Numbered from the stretch's first letter, positions 8,320 through 18,284 are shown. The stretch is 64,000 nt of DNA from Gemmobacter sp. (GCF_034676705.1 NZ_JAUCBS010000005.1:287747-351746), one strand, 5' to 3'. Program-made: numbers and translations. Notes: a model not told the origin generated them from the sequence alone.

Positions 8320-9363
8320 ATGACGACGCTTCGACTAGACCGGATCAACAAGTTCTACGGGACCGCGCATATCCTGAAGGATATCGACCTGGATATCGCG
8401 CAGGGCGAATTCATCTCGCTCCTGGGGCCATCGGGCTGCGGCAAGACGACGACGCTGCGCTGCATCGCAGGTTTTGAGAGCGTGAACACCGGGACGATTT
8501 CGTTTGGCGGGCGCGACATGACCCATGCCATGCCGGAACAGCGCGATCTGGGGATGGTGTTCCAATCCTACGCGCTGTTTCCGCACATGACGGTGGCGGA
8601 AAACCTGTCCTTTGGCCTGGAGGTGCGCAAGATCCCTGCCGCCGACCGCAGCCGCCGCATTGCCGCCGTGCTGGAGATGGTGCGGCTGACCGGCTACGAG
8701 GCGCGGTTCCCGCGCGAGCTGTCGGGCGGCCAGCAACAGCGCGTGGCGCTGGCGCGGGCGCTGGTGATCGAACCGTCGGTGCTGCTGCTGGACGAACCGC
8801 TGGCCAACCTGGATGCCAGCCTGCGCGACGACATGCGGTTCTTCATCCGCGATCTGCAACAGCGGGTCGGCATTACCACGATCTACGTCACCCATGACCA
8901 GAGCGAGGCGCTGGTGATGTCGGACCGCATCGTGGTGATGAATCGCGGCGTCATCGAACAATGCGGCACCCCGCGCGAGATTTACGAGCGGCCGCGCAGC
9001 CTGATGGTGGCGGATTTCATCGGCCAGTCGAACACGCTGACCGGCCGCGTGCTGGGGCGCGAGGGGGGTGGCTATGTGATCGACACGCCCGATGGCCGGC
9101 TGACCGCGCATGGCGACCCCGACCTGTCGGGCGAGGTGCGGGTGATGGTGCGGCCGGAAAACATCGGGACCGGGCCGGGCGACAATACGCTGGTGGGCAA
9201 GGTGGTGAAATCCACCTATCTTGGCGCCTCGTGCCTGCTGAACATCCAGACGGCGGCGGGCACGCCGTTCACCACCCATGCCCCGGCCGACAGCCCGTTG
9301 GCCCCGGGCGATGCCGTGACGCTGGGCTTTGCCGCCCGCAAGGCCTGGGCCTTTGCAGCATGA
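8320..9363 (+). CDS. ABC transporter ATP-binding protein (PotA-like)
   Basis: ATPase of 347 residues with Walker A GPSGCGKTT (about 35-43), the Q-loop FQSYALF, the signature LSGGQQQR, Walker B LLLDEPLANLD and the H-loop YVTHDQ. A C-terminal TOBE-like domain follows (about 240-347), as in PotA, FbpC and UgpC. The ATG at 8320 is used; another in-frame ATG at 8308 is possible. The stop overlaps the first permease start (ATGA). It energises the importer formed with the two following permeases and the binding protein upstream. Confidence 0.92.
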   Translation: MTTLRLDRINKFYGTAHILKDIDLDIAQGEFISLLGPSGCGKTTTLRCIAGFESVNTGTISFGGRDMTHAMPEQRDLGMVFQSYALFPHMTVAENLSFGLEVRKIPAADRSRRIAAVLEMVRLTGYEARFPRELSGGQQQRVALARALVIEPSVLLLDEPLANLDASLRDDMRFFIRDLQQRVGITTIYVTHDQSEALVMSDRIVVMNRGVIEQCGTPREIYERPRSLMVADFIGQSNTLTGRVLGREGGGYVIDTPDGRLTAHGDPDLSGEVRVMVRPENIGTGPGDNTLVGKVVKSTYLGASCLLNIQTAAGTPFTTHAPADSPLAPGDAVTLGFAARKAWAFAA

Positions 9364-10235
9364 GCGGCGCGGCCCCCCTTGCCCCCCCGCGGCGCTTGCC
9401 GGTGTGGTGGCTGGTCGTGCCGGCGGTGCTGCTGCTGGGCGTGTTCCTGATCCTGCCCTATATCTCCATCGTGGTGATGAGCTTTCGCGAGGCATCCACC
9501 AGCGCGGTCTATGGTGATGGCTTCACGCTGGCGCATTATACCAGCGTGATCACCGACCCGTTCGTCTGGGGTATCGTGGGGCGCACCTTGCGGACGGCGG
9601 CCATCGTCACGGTGGTAACGCTGATCCTTGGCTACCCGGTCGCCTATCATCTGGCGCGCACGCGCAGCCGCTGGGCCAGCCTGCTGTATATCTGCGTGAT
9701 TTCGCCGCTGCTGGTCGGGCTGGTGGTGCGCACCTTTGCCTGGCTGATCATCCTGTCCAATTCGGGCGTGGCGAACAGCGCGCTGAAATGGGCCGGGCTG
9801 ATCGACCGGCCGATCATGTTCCTGAACACGCCGCTGGGCGTGACCATCGCGCTGATCCATGTGTTCCTGCCGTTCGTGATCCTGCCGCTGCTGGGCAACC
9901 TTCAGGCGATCAACCCCGAGGTGGCGATGGCGGGCCGGTCGCTGGGGGCGTCGCGGATGCGGACGTTCTTCAAGGTGACGCTGCCCTTGTCGATGCCGGG
10001 GATTCAGGCGGGGGCCATTCTGGTGTTCGTGCTGTCGATTTCCGCCTATGTGACGCCGGCCATGCTGGGCGGGTCCAAGGGGCGGACCATGGCGGTGCTG
10101 GTGGTGCAATACCTGGTCGACAACTTTCGCTGGCCGGCCGGGGCGGCGCTGGCGATCTTCATGGCGGCGATCACCATTTCCATCATCGTCATCTACCTGC
10201 GCCTGACCGCGCGCGCCATGCGGAGGCTGCCATGA
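9360..10235 (+). CDS. ABC transporter permease (PotB-like)
   Basis: Inner-membrane permease of 291 residues. A hydrophobic first segment at about 15-40 is followed by about five more membrane spans. The EAA-type cytoplasmic loop (MAGRSLGASRMRTFFKVTLP) that docks on the ATPase is seen near residues 196-216. It overlaps the ATPase gene upstream and the second permease downstream by 4 bases each. It forms one half of the translocation channel of the spermidine/putrescine-type importer. Confidence 0.9.
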   Translation: MSGAAPLAPPRRLPVWWLVVPAVLLLGVFLILPYISIVVMSFREASTSAVYGDGFTLAHYTSVITDPFVWGIVGRTLRTAAIVTVVTLILGYPVAYHLARTRSRWASLLYICVISPLLVGLVVRTFAWLIILSNSGVANSALKWAGLIDRPIMFLNTPLGVTIALIHVFLPFVILPLLGNLQAINPEVAMAGRSLGASRMRTFFKVTLPLSMPGIQAGAILVFVLSISAYVTPAMLGGSKGRTMAVLVVQYLVDNFRWPAGAALAIFMAAITISIIVIYLRLTARAMRRLP

Positions 10236-11038
10236 CCACGATGCGCAAGACCCTGTGGGACCATGTGTTCACCGCCATCGTCGCGCTGATCTACATTTTC
10301 CTGATGTCGCCGATCCTGCTGGTGGTGCTGATGTCGTTTTCGGGGGGCGAGTTCCTGGCCCTGCCGATGCAGGGTGTCAGCCTGCGCTGGTTCGAGGCGC
10401 TGTTCACCAACAGCCGGTTCTATGATGCGGCGGTGCATTCGTTCGGGCTGGCGCTGGTTTCGGCGCTGGTCAACGGCGTGATCGGCACGCTGGCGGCGAT
10501 CTATGTCATCCGCTTTGCCCCGCCGCGCCTGACCAACCCGTTGCGCGTGCTGATGAGCGCGCCGCTGATGGTGCCCGAGATTCTGACCGCCATCGCGCTG
10601 CTGTTCTTCTTTTTCGAAATCGGTGTCGGCAACAAGTGGTCGGTCGCGATCCAGATCGGGCATATTCTGGTGACCTTCCCCTATGTGTTCCTGAACGTCG
10701 CCTCGGCGCTGTTCAACTTTGACCGTTCGCAAGAGGAGGCGGCGCGCAGTCTGGGCGCCAACGGCTGGATGACCTTTCGCCGGGTGACGCTGCCGGCGAT
10801 CAAGCCCGGGGTGATCACCGGCTGCCTGTTCGCCTTTGTCATCTCCTTTGACATCTTCAACATCTCGCTGCTGCTGAAGTCGGTCGGCAAGAACACCCTG
10901 CCGCTGGAGCTGTTCGATTACCTGCGCTTCAACTTCGACCCGACGGCGGCGGCGGTGGCGACGGTTTCCATCGGGCTGACCTTTGCGGCGGTGCTGATCG
11001 TGGATCGCACGGTGGGGCTGCGGTCGCTGCGATTCTAG
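10232..11038 (+). CDS. ABC transporter permease (PotC-like)
   Basis: Second permease of the importer, 268 residues, with about six membrane spans and the EAA loop EEAARSLGANGWMTFRRVTLP in the C-terminal half. It starts inside the stop of the first permease and is the last gene of the operon. Its TAG stop shares bases with the TAG of the convergent MaoC-like gene (11035-11038), so the two transcripts run into each other with no spacer. Confidence 0.9.
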   Translation: MTTMRKTLWDHVFTAIVALIYIFLMSPILLVVLMSFSGGEFLALPMQGVSLRWFEALFTNSRFYDAAVHSFGLALVSALVNGVIGTLAAIYVIRFAPPRLTNPLRVLMSAPLMVPEILTAIALLFFFFEIGVGNKWSVAIQIGHILVTFPYVFLNVASALFNFDRSQEEAARSLGANGWMTFRRVTLPAIKPGVITGCLFAFVISFDIFNISLLLKSVGKNTLPLELFDYLRFNFDPTAAAVATVSIGLTFAAVLIVDRTVGLRSLRF

Positions 11039-11499
11039 GCGGTCTGCACCATCGTGTGCCAGTCGGCCACCAGGGCCGGGCGGTCGGCGCCCTCGATCTC
11101 GACCGTCACGGCAAAGGTCATCAGCACCCGGCCCTGCCCCTTGTCCTTCAGCCCCGACAGCACAAAGCGCCCGCGCAGCCGGGCGCCGGCCGGCACCGGC
11201 GACAGAAAGCGCACCGCGTCAAAGCCGTAGTTCACCGACATTACGGCGCCTGCCACCGGGGGCAGGGCATCGTAGCTCATCGGGCTGAGCAGCGACAGCG
11301 TAAGGAACCCATGCGCGATGGTGCCGCCAAAGGGTGTGGCCGCCGCGCGCACCGGATCGGTGTGGATGAACTGGTCGTCCAGCGTGGCGGCGGCAAAGGC
11401 GTTGATCCGGGGCTGGTCAACCTCGATCCAGTCCGACAGGCCGATGTCCTGCCCGATATGGTCGGCCAGCCAATCAAGGGTTACCGGGGCAGGGGCCAT
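11035..11499 (-). CDS. MaoC-like dehydratase / (R)-enoyl-CoA hydratase family
   Basis: Single hot-dog-domain protein of 154 residues. The MaoC hydratase motif is visible as an Asp then His within DDQFIHTDPVRAAATPFGGTIAHG, followed by FLTLSLL. A longer reading frame begins at 11595, but the ATG at 11499 gives the usual MaoC length. Such enzymes hydrate enoyl-CoA thioesters with (R) stereochemistry. It converges with the importer operon and is divergent from the double-HTH regulator, which is its likely controller. The substrate is unknown. Confidence 0.8.
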   Translation of the reverse strand: MAPAPVTLDWLADHIGQDIGLSDWIEVDQPRINAFAAATLDDQFIHTDPVRAAATPFGGTIAHGFLTLSLLSPMSYDALPPVAGAVMSVNYGFDAVRFLSPVPAGARLRGRFVLSGLKDKGQGRVLMTFAVTVEIEGADRPALVADWHTMVQTA

Positions 11500-11757
11500 G
11501 GTCAGTGCCCCGCAGTCCGGCGGGTGCGCAGCACCCGGCTGTTGCAGCACATCATCGCGGCCCCCTGCCATCTTCCCGTCCTGGGGGCATAGCAAATCGG
11601 GGCAGGGCGGGCAATATTAAACGGCACATTTGTTCAGTTTCCTGCCCCCGGCGCGGTTTCCCCATTGGCCAAGGTGCGCTATCAAGGGCCGTCCGCCAGA
11701 ATGGAGCCGCCGCATGATCTGCCACCCGTGCCCCCACGCCACCGGGCTGGCCTGAGC

Positions 11758-12945
11758 ATGGTGCGGCAGCGGGCGGAACAGCAGCGCACGGCGGTAACGC
11801 GGGGCAAGATCGTGGATGGCGCCATCGGCGTGCTGGCCCGGCAGGGCATTGCCGGCCTGACCCACCGGGCCGTTGCCCAAGGGGCGGGCGTCAGCCTGGC
11901 CGCCACCACCTATCATTTCGCGACCAAGGCCGACATCCTGGAGGCCGCCTCGCAGCGGTTGCTGGATGGCTATCTGGCCGCCTTTGACCGGCTGGAGGCG
12001 CGGATCGGGGCAGGGGGGGAAACCGCGCTGGTCACGCCGGAGGATCTGGTGGTCCGGGTTGCCGGCAATGCGCTGGGGCGGGAACGCATACGCTCGCTGG
12101 CGTGGTGCGAGATCATCCTGCATTGCGCGCGCGATCCGGCCGGGAGGGCGGTGGCGCAGGGGTGGTATCAGGCGCTGGATGGTATCTGGGCCCGCATCGG
12201 CGCGCGGCTGGATCCGGCGGCAGGGCCGGACGATGCGCGGCAGGCCATCGACCTGGTGGTCGGGCTGACGTTCCTGCTGCATCCGCTGGCGCTGGCGCCC
12301 GAGGTGGCGGCGGCCATCCTGTCAGGCGCGCGCGATCCGGCCGGTGATCTGGCCGCGCTGGCCGGCGACATGCCGGCACCGGCCGCCAGTGCCGCCGGGC
12401 AACAGGTGATTGCGGCCACCATCGCCGTGCTGATCGACGATGGCGCGGCCGGAGTGACCTTTCGCAGCGTTGCCGAACGGGCGGGGCTGTCGCGCAGCGG
12501 GCCGGCGCATCACTTCGCCTCGGTCGCGCGGCTGGTCGAGGTGGCGCAGCTGACCCTGTTCCAGAACGCCAAGGCCCGCTACCGCGCCGCGCTGGCGGGC
12601 AGCACGGCGGGCCCGCTGGCGGCAGGTCCGCTGCTGGATCTGACCGCCGCCGTTTTTGTGCGCGAGGCGCTGGAGCATGCGCGGGAAAACACCGGGCATT
12701 ATTCCGCCTGGGTCAGCGCGGCCCAGACGCCAGCCCTGCGCCCGGTCGTTGCGGCGGCAGAGCTGGACCAGCACCGGGCCTGGTGCCGGCGGCTGGCACC
12801 GCTGGGCGCAGGGCCTGCCACCGCGCTGCGGTTTCAGGCGCTGTTCGTGGGCATGCTGATCCGGGCGCTGGCGGCGGGGGCTGATCCCGGCCTGCTGGCC
12901 CGGGTGCGCCCCGCCTTTGCCCGCTGTCTTGGGTCGCCGGACTGA
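11758..12945 (+). CDS. TetR-family regulator with two tandem HTH domains
   Basis: The 395-residue protein contains two complete TetR-type DNA-binding regions. The first is near residues 16-66 (GIAGLTHRAVAQGAGVSLAA then TYHFATKADIL). The second is near 214-264 (GAAGVTFRSVAERAGLSRSG then HHFASVARLVE). Each is followed by its own helical region. Ordinary TetR proteins are about 200 residues with one HTH, so this is an internal duplication or fusion kept in one frame. In-frame ATGs at 11665 and 11701 are alternative starts; none has a strong ribosome site. It is divergent from the MaoC-like gene and convergent with the M32 carboxypeptidase. The ligand is unknown. Confidence 0.82.
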   Translation: MVRQRAEQQRTAVTRGKIVDGAIGVLARQGIAGLTHRAVAQGAGVSLAATTYHFATKADILEAASQRLLDGYLAAFDRLEARIGAGGETALVTPEDLVVRVAGNALGRERIRSLAWCEIILHCARDPAGRAVAQGWYQALDGIWARIGARLDPAAGPDDARQAIDLVVGLTFLLHPLALAPEVAAAILSGARDPAGDLAALAGDMPAPAASAAGQQVIAATIAVLIDDGAAGVTFRSVAERAGLSRSGPAHHFASVARLVEVAQLTLFQNAKARYRAALAGSTAGPLAAGPLLDLTAAVFVREALEHARENTGHYSAWVSAAQTPALRPVVAAAELDQHRAWCRRLAPLGAGPATALRFQALFVGMLIRALAAGADPGLLARVRPAFARCLGSPD

Positions 12946-12948
12946 TCG

Positions 12949-14430
12949 TCAGGCGAACTTGGCCCGCAGATAGGCCAGATAGGGTTCGGGATCGGCCGGA
13001 TCGGCGCCGATGCCGGCCATGATCTCGGCCCGGCTGCGGCTGCGGCCATGGCGCCAGACCAGATCGGCCAGCGCCGCGCGCAACGGCGCCGTGTCGCCCT
13101 GGGCCAGCGCCGGGCCGACCTGCGGCCGCAGATGCGCCATCAGCTGTGCGGCAGTGATGTTGCCGATGGTATAGGTCGGGAACGAGCCCATGTAGCCATG
13201 CGACCAATGCACATCCTGAAGGCAGCCCATGCCGTCATCCGGCACGGTCACGCCCAGATCGCCCGCCATGGCGGCGTTCCACGCCTCGGGCAGGTCGGCC
13301 ACGGGCAATGAGCCGTCCAGCAGCGCCATTTCCATCCGCACCCGCAGCATGATGTGGAAGTCATAGGTCAGTTCGTCCGCCTCGATGCGGATCAGGCCGG
13401 GGCTGGTGCGGTTGACGGCGGCGGCGAATTCCTCGGCCGTCACATCGGCCAGCTGATCGGGGAAATGCGCCCGCAGCCGGCCGAAATGCGCCTGCCAGAA
13501 CGCAGGCGAGCGGCCGACATGGTTTTCCAGCAACCGCGACTGGCTTTCATGCATGCCAAAGCTGGTGCCGCCCACGGCATACAATCCCGGCAGGTCGGTG
13601 GCATGGGCGGTGCGGGTCAGGGCCCGGTCGATCCCCTGTTCATAGAGCGCGTGGCCGGTTTCGTGGATGGTGCCGAAGATGGCCATCGGCAGATAGCCTT
13701 CGTTCCAGCGCGAGGTGATGCGCACATCGTTGCGGGTTAAGCTGACCTCGAACGGATGCACGGTGGTATCCAGCCGGCCGCGCCCGTAGTCATACCCCAG
13801 CACCCCGGCGATTTCGGCGCAGAATGCCTGTTGTGCGGCCTTGGGATAGTGGCGGAACAGGAAATCCGACCGCGGCGCAGGCCGGGCCATGGCGGCGGCC
13901 AGGATGGGGCGCAACCCGTTGCGCAGCCTGTCGAACAGCCGGGTCAGCGAGGCGGCGGTTTCCCCGGGTTCGAACACGGCGACCAGCGGGTCGTAGGGGT
14001 GGTCGGCATACCCCAGCGCCTCGGCGGTGCGGCGGGCGATGGCCACGCAGCGTTCCAGATGGGGTTGGAACAGGGCGAAATCGGCGGTCCGCCGCGCCTC
14101 GGCCCAGGCGGCGGCGGCAAGGGTGGAATTTTCCGCCTGTTCCTGCAACAGCGCATCGGACAGCCGGGCGTGATGGTCGCGCGCCGCCAGCACATCGCGC
14201 GCGGCGCGGGTTTGCAACGGATCGGTCCCGGCCGCCACGGTTTCGGCCGCGCGGGCCAGAGCGGGGTCCAGGATCATGGCCCGGGCCAGCCCCTTCAGGG
14301 TGGCAATCTGCTGGCCGCGCGTGGCGGCACCGCCGGCAGGCATCATCACGCGGGCATCCCATTGCAGGGCGTTGACCGCGCACAGCACATCGTTGATGCG
14401 CGCCACGCGGGCGGTGAAATCGGTCGTCAT
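12949..14430 (-). CDS. Carboxypeptidase M32 (Taq-type metallocarboxypeptidase)
   Basis: Zinc metallocarboxypeptidase of 493 residues. The HETGH zinc motif is at 256-260 and the family-specific HESQSRLLEN segment (about 294-303) supplies the third ligand. M32 enzymes remove C-terminal residues from peptides in the cytoplasm. The start at 14430 overlaps the stop of the DppF-like ATPase by 4 bases, so it is the terminal gene of the dipeptide-type ABC operon. The pairing of importer and peptidase says that the importer brings in peptides or peptide-like amides that are trimmed inside. The length is normal and the motif residues are intact. Confidence 0.92.
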   Translation of the reverse strand: MTTDFTARVARINDVLCAVNALQWDARVMMPAGGAATRGQQIATLKGLARAMILDPALARAAETVAAGTDPLQTRAARDVLAARDHHARLSDALLQEQAENSTLAAAAWAEARRTADFALFQPHLERCVAIARRTAEALGYADHPYDPLVAVFEPGETAASLTRLFDRLRNGLRPILAAAMARPAPRSDFLFRHYPKAAQQAFCAEIAGVLGYDYGRGRLDTTVHPFEVSLTRNDVRITSRWNEGYLPMAIFGTIHETGHALYEQGIDRALTRTAHATDLPGLYAVGGTSFGMHESQSRLLENHVGRSPAFWQAHFGRLRAHFPDQLADVTAEEFAAAVNRTSPGLIRIEADELTYDFHIMLRVRMEMALLDGSLPVADLPEAWNAAMAGDLGVTVPDDGMGCLQDVHWSHGYMGSFPTYTIGNITAAQLMAHLRPQVGPALAQGDTAPLRAALADLVWRHGRSRSRAEIMAGIGADPADPEPYLAYLRAKFA

Positions 14431-15443
14431 GCAGCCTCGCTTGCGGCGCCGGTGCCGCCATCGTGCAGGTGGCAGGCCACGCTGCGCGCGGGGCCGGTGG
14501 TGGACAGGCGCGGCACCTCGGTGCGGCACCGTGGCCCGGCAAGCGGGCAGCGCGGATGAAAGGCGCAGCCCCGCGGCGGGTTCAGGGGTGAGGGGATTTC
14601 GCCCTGGATCGGGTGGAAGTTCCCCTTGCCCGCCCCCAGCCGGGGGACCGATGCGAACAGCGCGCGGGTATAGGGATGCTGCGGATCCTCATACAGCGCC
14701 CGCGCCGGCGCCAGTTCCACCACCCGCCCCAGATACATGATCGCCACGCGGTCGCAGACATGGCGCACCACGGACAGGTCATGGCTGATGAACAGCGCGG
14801 TCAGGCCAAGTTCGCTGCGCAAGTCCATGAACAGGTTGAGGATCTGTGCCTGGATCGACACATCCAGCGAGGCGACCGCCTCGTCCAGAACCAGCAGGTC
14901 GGGCTTCATCGCCAGCGCGCGGGCAATGGCGATGCGCTGGCGCTGGCCGCCGGAAAACTGGTGCGGCAGACGGTCGGCATAGGCGGGTTCCAGCCCCACC
15001 TTGGACAGCAGGGCCGCCACCTCGGCCCGGACTTGCCCGGTGGGGATGATGCCGTGGTGCCGGGGCCCTTCGCCGATGGTTTCGCCCACCGTCATGCGCG
15101 GGTTCAGGCTGGCGTAGGGATCCTGATGGATCATCTGCACCCGCGTCGTCAGCTTGCGCACCGCGCCATCGGCGCCGGTGGCCACCGGCGCGCCATCCAG
15201 CGTGACCGCCCCTTGGGTCGGTGCATAGATGCCCGACACGATGCGCCCCAGCGTGGACTTGCCGCAACCGCTTTCGCCGACAATGCCCAGCACCTCGCCC
15301 TGCGCGACCGCCAGCGACACATCGGAGACTGCATGCACGGTGCGCGTGCTGTCGCGGCCCATCAGCCGTTCCACCCCGCGCACCACCGCGCCGGGGCGGC
15401 GGGTGAAGCGTTTGAAGACGTGATCGACGCTCAGCAGGGTCAT
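14427..15443 (-). CDS. dppF: Oligopeptide/dipeptide ABC transporter ATP-binding protein (DppF-like)
   Basis: ATPase of 338 residues with Walker A GESGCGKST, the signature FSGGQRQR, Walker B LLVLDEAVASLD and the H-loop FISHDL. The C-terminal oligopeptide-transporter extension contains a cysteine cluster (CAFHPRCPLAGPRC), typical of iron-sulfur-carrying DppD/DppF subunits. One oddity is that the Walker B region reads DEAVASLD rather than DEPTSALD, a variation also common among DppF proteins. It overlaps its neighbours by 4 bases on both sides. Confidence 0.9.
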   Translation of the reverse strand: MTLLSVDHVFKRFTRRPGAVVRGVERLMGRDSTRTVHAVSDVSLAVAQGEVLGIVGESGCGKSTLGRIVSGIYAPTQGAVTLDGAPVATGADGAVRKLTTRVQMIHQDPYASLNPRMTVGETIGEGPRHHGIIPTGQVRAEVAALLSKVGLEPAYADRLPHQFSGGQRQRIAIARALAMKPDLLVLDEAVASLDVSIQAQILNLFMDLRSELGLTALFISHDLSVVRHVCDRVAIMYLGRVVELAPARALYEDPQHPYTRALFASVPRLGAGKGNFHPIQGEIPSPLNPPRGCAFHPRCPLAGPRCRTEVPRLSTTGPARSVACHLHDGGTGAASEAA

Positions 15444-16408
15444 GCCGCGTCCTCCAGCGGATGATGGCACAGCACGACGCGATCCCCCAATGCCACGCGG
15501 GGCGGCGGTGCCTCGCAGGCTGCGGTCGCGGCGAAGCAGCGGGGGCGGAACGGGCAGCCCGCCGGCAGGTTCGCCAGTTGCGGCGTGGCGCCGGGGATCT
15601 GCGGCAGCCGCTGTCCCGGTTCGTGCAGGCCGGGGACCGACCCGATCAGGCCTTTGGTATAGGGGTGGCGGGGTGCGGCAATGATGCGGTCGGTCGGGCC
15701 GCTTTCCACGATCCGGCCGGCATACATCACGCAAACTTCGTCCGCCAGGGACGACACCACCGCCAGATCGTGCGAGACCCAGACAAAGGCCGTGCCGGTT
15801 TCATCCGCCAGCCGGCGCACCTCGGCCAGGATCTGACCCTGGATCGACACGTCCAGCGCCGTGGTGGGTTCATCGGCGATGATCACCGATGGCTTGTGCA
15901 GCAGCGCGGTGGCAATCGCCACCCGCTGGCGCATGCCGCCCGAAAGCTGGTGGGGATAGGCCTCCAGACGTTCACGCGCGGCAGGGATGCCCACCGTTTC
16001 CAGCGCCGCCTGCGCGCGGTCCAGCGCGGCGCGCTTGCTCATGGGATCATGCACCCGCACGGCCATGGCCATCTGGTCGCCCACTTTCAGCACCGGGTTC
16101 AGGGTCATCATCGGATCCTGGAACACCATGGCCACATCGCGGCCGCGCATCTTGCGCCGGTCCTCGGGCGGCAGCTTGCGCATGTCGCGCCCGCCCACCA
16201 GAACCTCGCCGCCGGAAACCTCTCCGGGCGCGTCGATCAGGCCCATGATGGAAAAGCCGGTGACCGATTTTCCCGACCCGCTTTCGCCTACCAGCCCCAT
16301 GATACGGCCTGGTGCCACGGAAAAGCTGACATCGTTCACCGCCGTCACCCATCCTTTGCGGGTTTCGAACCGGGTGGTCAGGCCGCGGATTTCCAGTGCC
16401 TGGGTCAT
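15440..16408 (-). CDS. dppD: Oligopeptide/dipeptide ABC transporter ATP-binding protein (DppD-like)
   Basis: ATPase of 322 residues. It has Walker [10 protein letters not shown], the Q-loop [11 protein letters not shown], the signature LSGGMRQR, Walker [12 protein letters not shown] and the H-loop WVSHDL. A C-terminal cysteine-containing tail ([16 protein letters not shown]) is the mark of peptide/nickel importer ATPases. It pairs with the following DppF-like subunit to form the heterodimeric motor. Gene overlaps of 4 bases on both sides keep expression tightly matched. Confidence 0.92.
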   Translation of the reverse strand: MTQALEIRGLTTRFETRKGWVTAVNDVSFSVAPGRIMGLVGESGSGKSVTGFSIMGLIDAPGEVSGGEVLVGGRDMRKLPPEDRRKMRGRDVAMVFQDPMMTLNPVLKVGDQMAMAVRVHDPMSKRAALDRAQAALETVGIPAARERLEAYPHQLSGGMRQRVAIATALLHKPSVIIADEPTTALDVSIQGQILAEVRRLADETGTAFVWVSHDLAVVSSLADEVCVMYAGRIVESGPTDRIIAAPRHPYTKGLIGSVPGLHEPGQRLPQIPGATPQLANLPAGCPFRPRCFAATAACEAPPPRVALGDRVVLCHHPLEDAA

Positions 16409-17310
16409 CGGCGGTTCCTTGGGTCCAGCACGCTGCGGACCTGATCGCCCACAAGGTTGATGGCGACGACGGTGATCATCAGCGCAAGCCCCGGAAAGAT
16501 CGACAGCCAGTAGCGGTCGGTATGGATATACTTGAATCCGTTGGAAATCAGCGATCCCAGCGACGGTTCGGTCAGCGGCAGGCCCACGCCCAGAAAGGAC
16601 AGCGTCGCTTCCAGCGCGATGGCGCTGGCGACCTGAACCGTCGCCACCACGATCAGCGGCGGCAGCACGTTGGGCAGCAGGTGACGGAACAGGATCCGGC
16701 GGGTCGGCAGCGGGGTGGACCGCGCGGCCTCGATATAATCCTTGCCGCGTTCCACGGTGGCGGCGCCATGGGTGGTGCGCGCGAAATAGGCGTATTGCGC
16801 CACCACCAGCGCCAGGATGATCTGCATCACCCCCTGACCCAGCATGGCCACCAGCACCAGCGCCAGCAGGATCGCCGGCATCGACAGCTGGATATCCACG
16901 ATGCGCATCAGCAGCGCCTCGACCCGGCCGCCGGAATAGGCGGCGATCAGGCCCACGCAGATCCCCGTCATCAGGGCCAGCCCACCCGAGGCAACGCCGA
17001 TCACAAAACTGGTGCGCAAGCCGTAAAGGATGGCCGACAGCATGTCGCGCCCGGCATTGTCGGTGCCCAGCACATGGGCATAGCCGCCCGACCCTTCGGT
17101 GCCGGGGCGCAGGAAGGCATCCATCCAGTCCAGCGCCGCCATGTCATAGGGATCTTGCGGGGTGACTAGCGGGGCGCCGAACGACAGCGCCAGCAGCGCC
17201 AGGATGACGACCAGCGCGACGACCGCCACGGGCGACCGGCGGTAATCCTGCCAGAATTCGCGCAGCTTCTGCCCGCGCGACGGGGTGGCGGTGTCCAGCG
17301 CGGCGGCCAT
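16405..17310 (-). CDS. dppC: Dipeptide-type ABC transporter permease (DppC-like)
   Basis: The 301-residue permease has a cytoplasmic N-terminus, one membrane span near 28-50, a periplasmic loop with the DppC-type HVLGTDNAGRDMLSAILYG motif, and about five further spans. The EAA-type loop is EAARSTPLPTRRILFRHLLPN. A clear AGGAGG ribosome site precedes the ATG at 17310, which overlaps the stop of the DppB-like gene (TGATG). It forms the channel with the next permease. Confidence 0.92.
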   Translation of the reverse strand: MAAALDTATPSRGQKLREFWQDYRRSPVAVVALVVILALLALSFGAPLVTPQDPYDMAALDWMDAFLRPGTEGSGGYAHVLGTDNAGRDMLSAILYGLRTSFVIGVASGGLALMTGICVGLIAAYSGGRVEALLMRIVDIQLSMPAILLALVLVAMLGQGVMQIILALVVAQYAYFARTTHGAATVERGKDYIEAARSTPLPTRRILFRHLLPNVLPPLIVVATVQVASAIALEATLSFLGVGLPLTEPSLGSLISNGFKYIHTDRYWLSIFPGLALMITVVAINLVGDQVRSVLDPRNRR

Positions 17311-18284
17311 CACGCGCCTCCTTTCAGGCGGACGCGGGGGTCCAGCCGTGCATAGATCAGATCCACGACAAGGTTGATGATGACGAACAGCGTGACGACC
17401 ATCACCAGGTAGGCCACCATCACCGGCCGATCCAGTTGCAGGATGGAATCGATGATCAGCTTGCCGACGCCGGGCCAGTTGAACACGCTTTCGGTGACCA
17501 CGGCAAAGGCCAGCGTGGACCCGAGTTCCAGCCCGAACACGGTGACAATGGGGATCATGATGTTGCGCAGGACATGGCTGGTCACGATCTGGCGGTCGGG
17601 CAGCCCCTGGGCGCGGGCGAACTTGACGTAATCGGTGCGCATCGCCTCGACCATGCCGGCGCGGGCCAGGCGGATCATCAGCCCCATCTTGAACAGCGAC
17701 AGGTTCAGCGCCGGCAGGATGACATGCGACCAGCCGTTTGCGGTGGCAAGCGAGGTGGGAATGCCGAAGATCGTCCCCACCTCTCCGCGCCCGCCCGATG
17801 GCAGCCAGCCCAGATGCACCGCGAATCCCATGATCAGCAGCATGCCTATCCAGAAGGTCGGCACCGAAAAGCCCAGCACCGACAGCGCCATGATCAGCTT
17901 GGCGCTGGTGCCCTCGGGGCGGTAGCCGGCCCAGATGCCGGCCGGAATGCCCACCAGCCCCGCGATGCTGACCGAGACCAGCACCAGATCGAGCGTCGCC
18001 GGCAGGCGCGAAAAGATCAGCCCGACGACCGGCACGTTGTAGATCATCGAGGTGCCCAGATCGCCGCGGGCAACGTTTTGCAGGAACAGGAAATATTGCT
18101 GCCACAGCGGCAGGTCCAGACCATAGCGGCGGATCAGCTCGTCGCGCATCTGCTGGGTGGCGGCGGGGTCGATCATCACGTCGATCGGATTGCCGATGGC
18201 AAACACGCCGACAAAGACGATGATCGACATGGCGAAGATCACCACCACGGCTTGCGCGATGCGTTGTGCGAGATAGCCGAGCAT
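17310..18284 (-). CDS. dppB: Dipeptide-type ABC transporter permease (DppB-like)
   Basis: The 324-residue permease has the DppB layout: an N-terminal span (MLGYLAQRIAQAVVVIF), a large periplasmic loop, then five spans, with the EAA loop RTDYVKFARAQGLPDRQIV about two-thirds in. It follows the binding-protein gene after a 58-base gap that holds a strong hairpin (18311-18333). It works with the DppC-like subunit. Confidence 0.92.
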   Translation of the reverse strand: MLGYLAQRIAQAVVVIFAMSIIVFVGVFAIGNPIDVMIDPAATQQMRDELIRRYGLDLPLWQQYFLFLQNVARGDLGTSMIYNVPVVGLIFSRLPATLDLVLVSVSIAGLVGIPAGIWAGYRPEGTSAKLIMALSVLGFSVPTFWIGMLLIMGFAVHLGWLPSGGRGEVGTIFGIPTSLATANGWSHVILPALNLSLFKMGLMIRLARAGMVEAMRTDYVKFARAQGLPDRQIVTSHVLRNIMIPIVTVFGLELGSTLAFAVVTESVFNWPGVGKLIIDSILQLDRPVMVAYLVMVVTLFVIINLVVDLIYARLDPRVRLKGGA

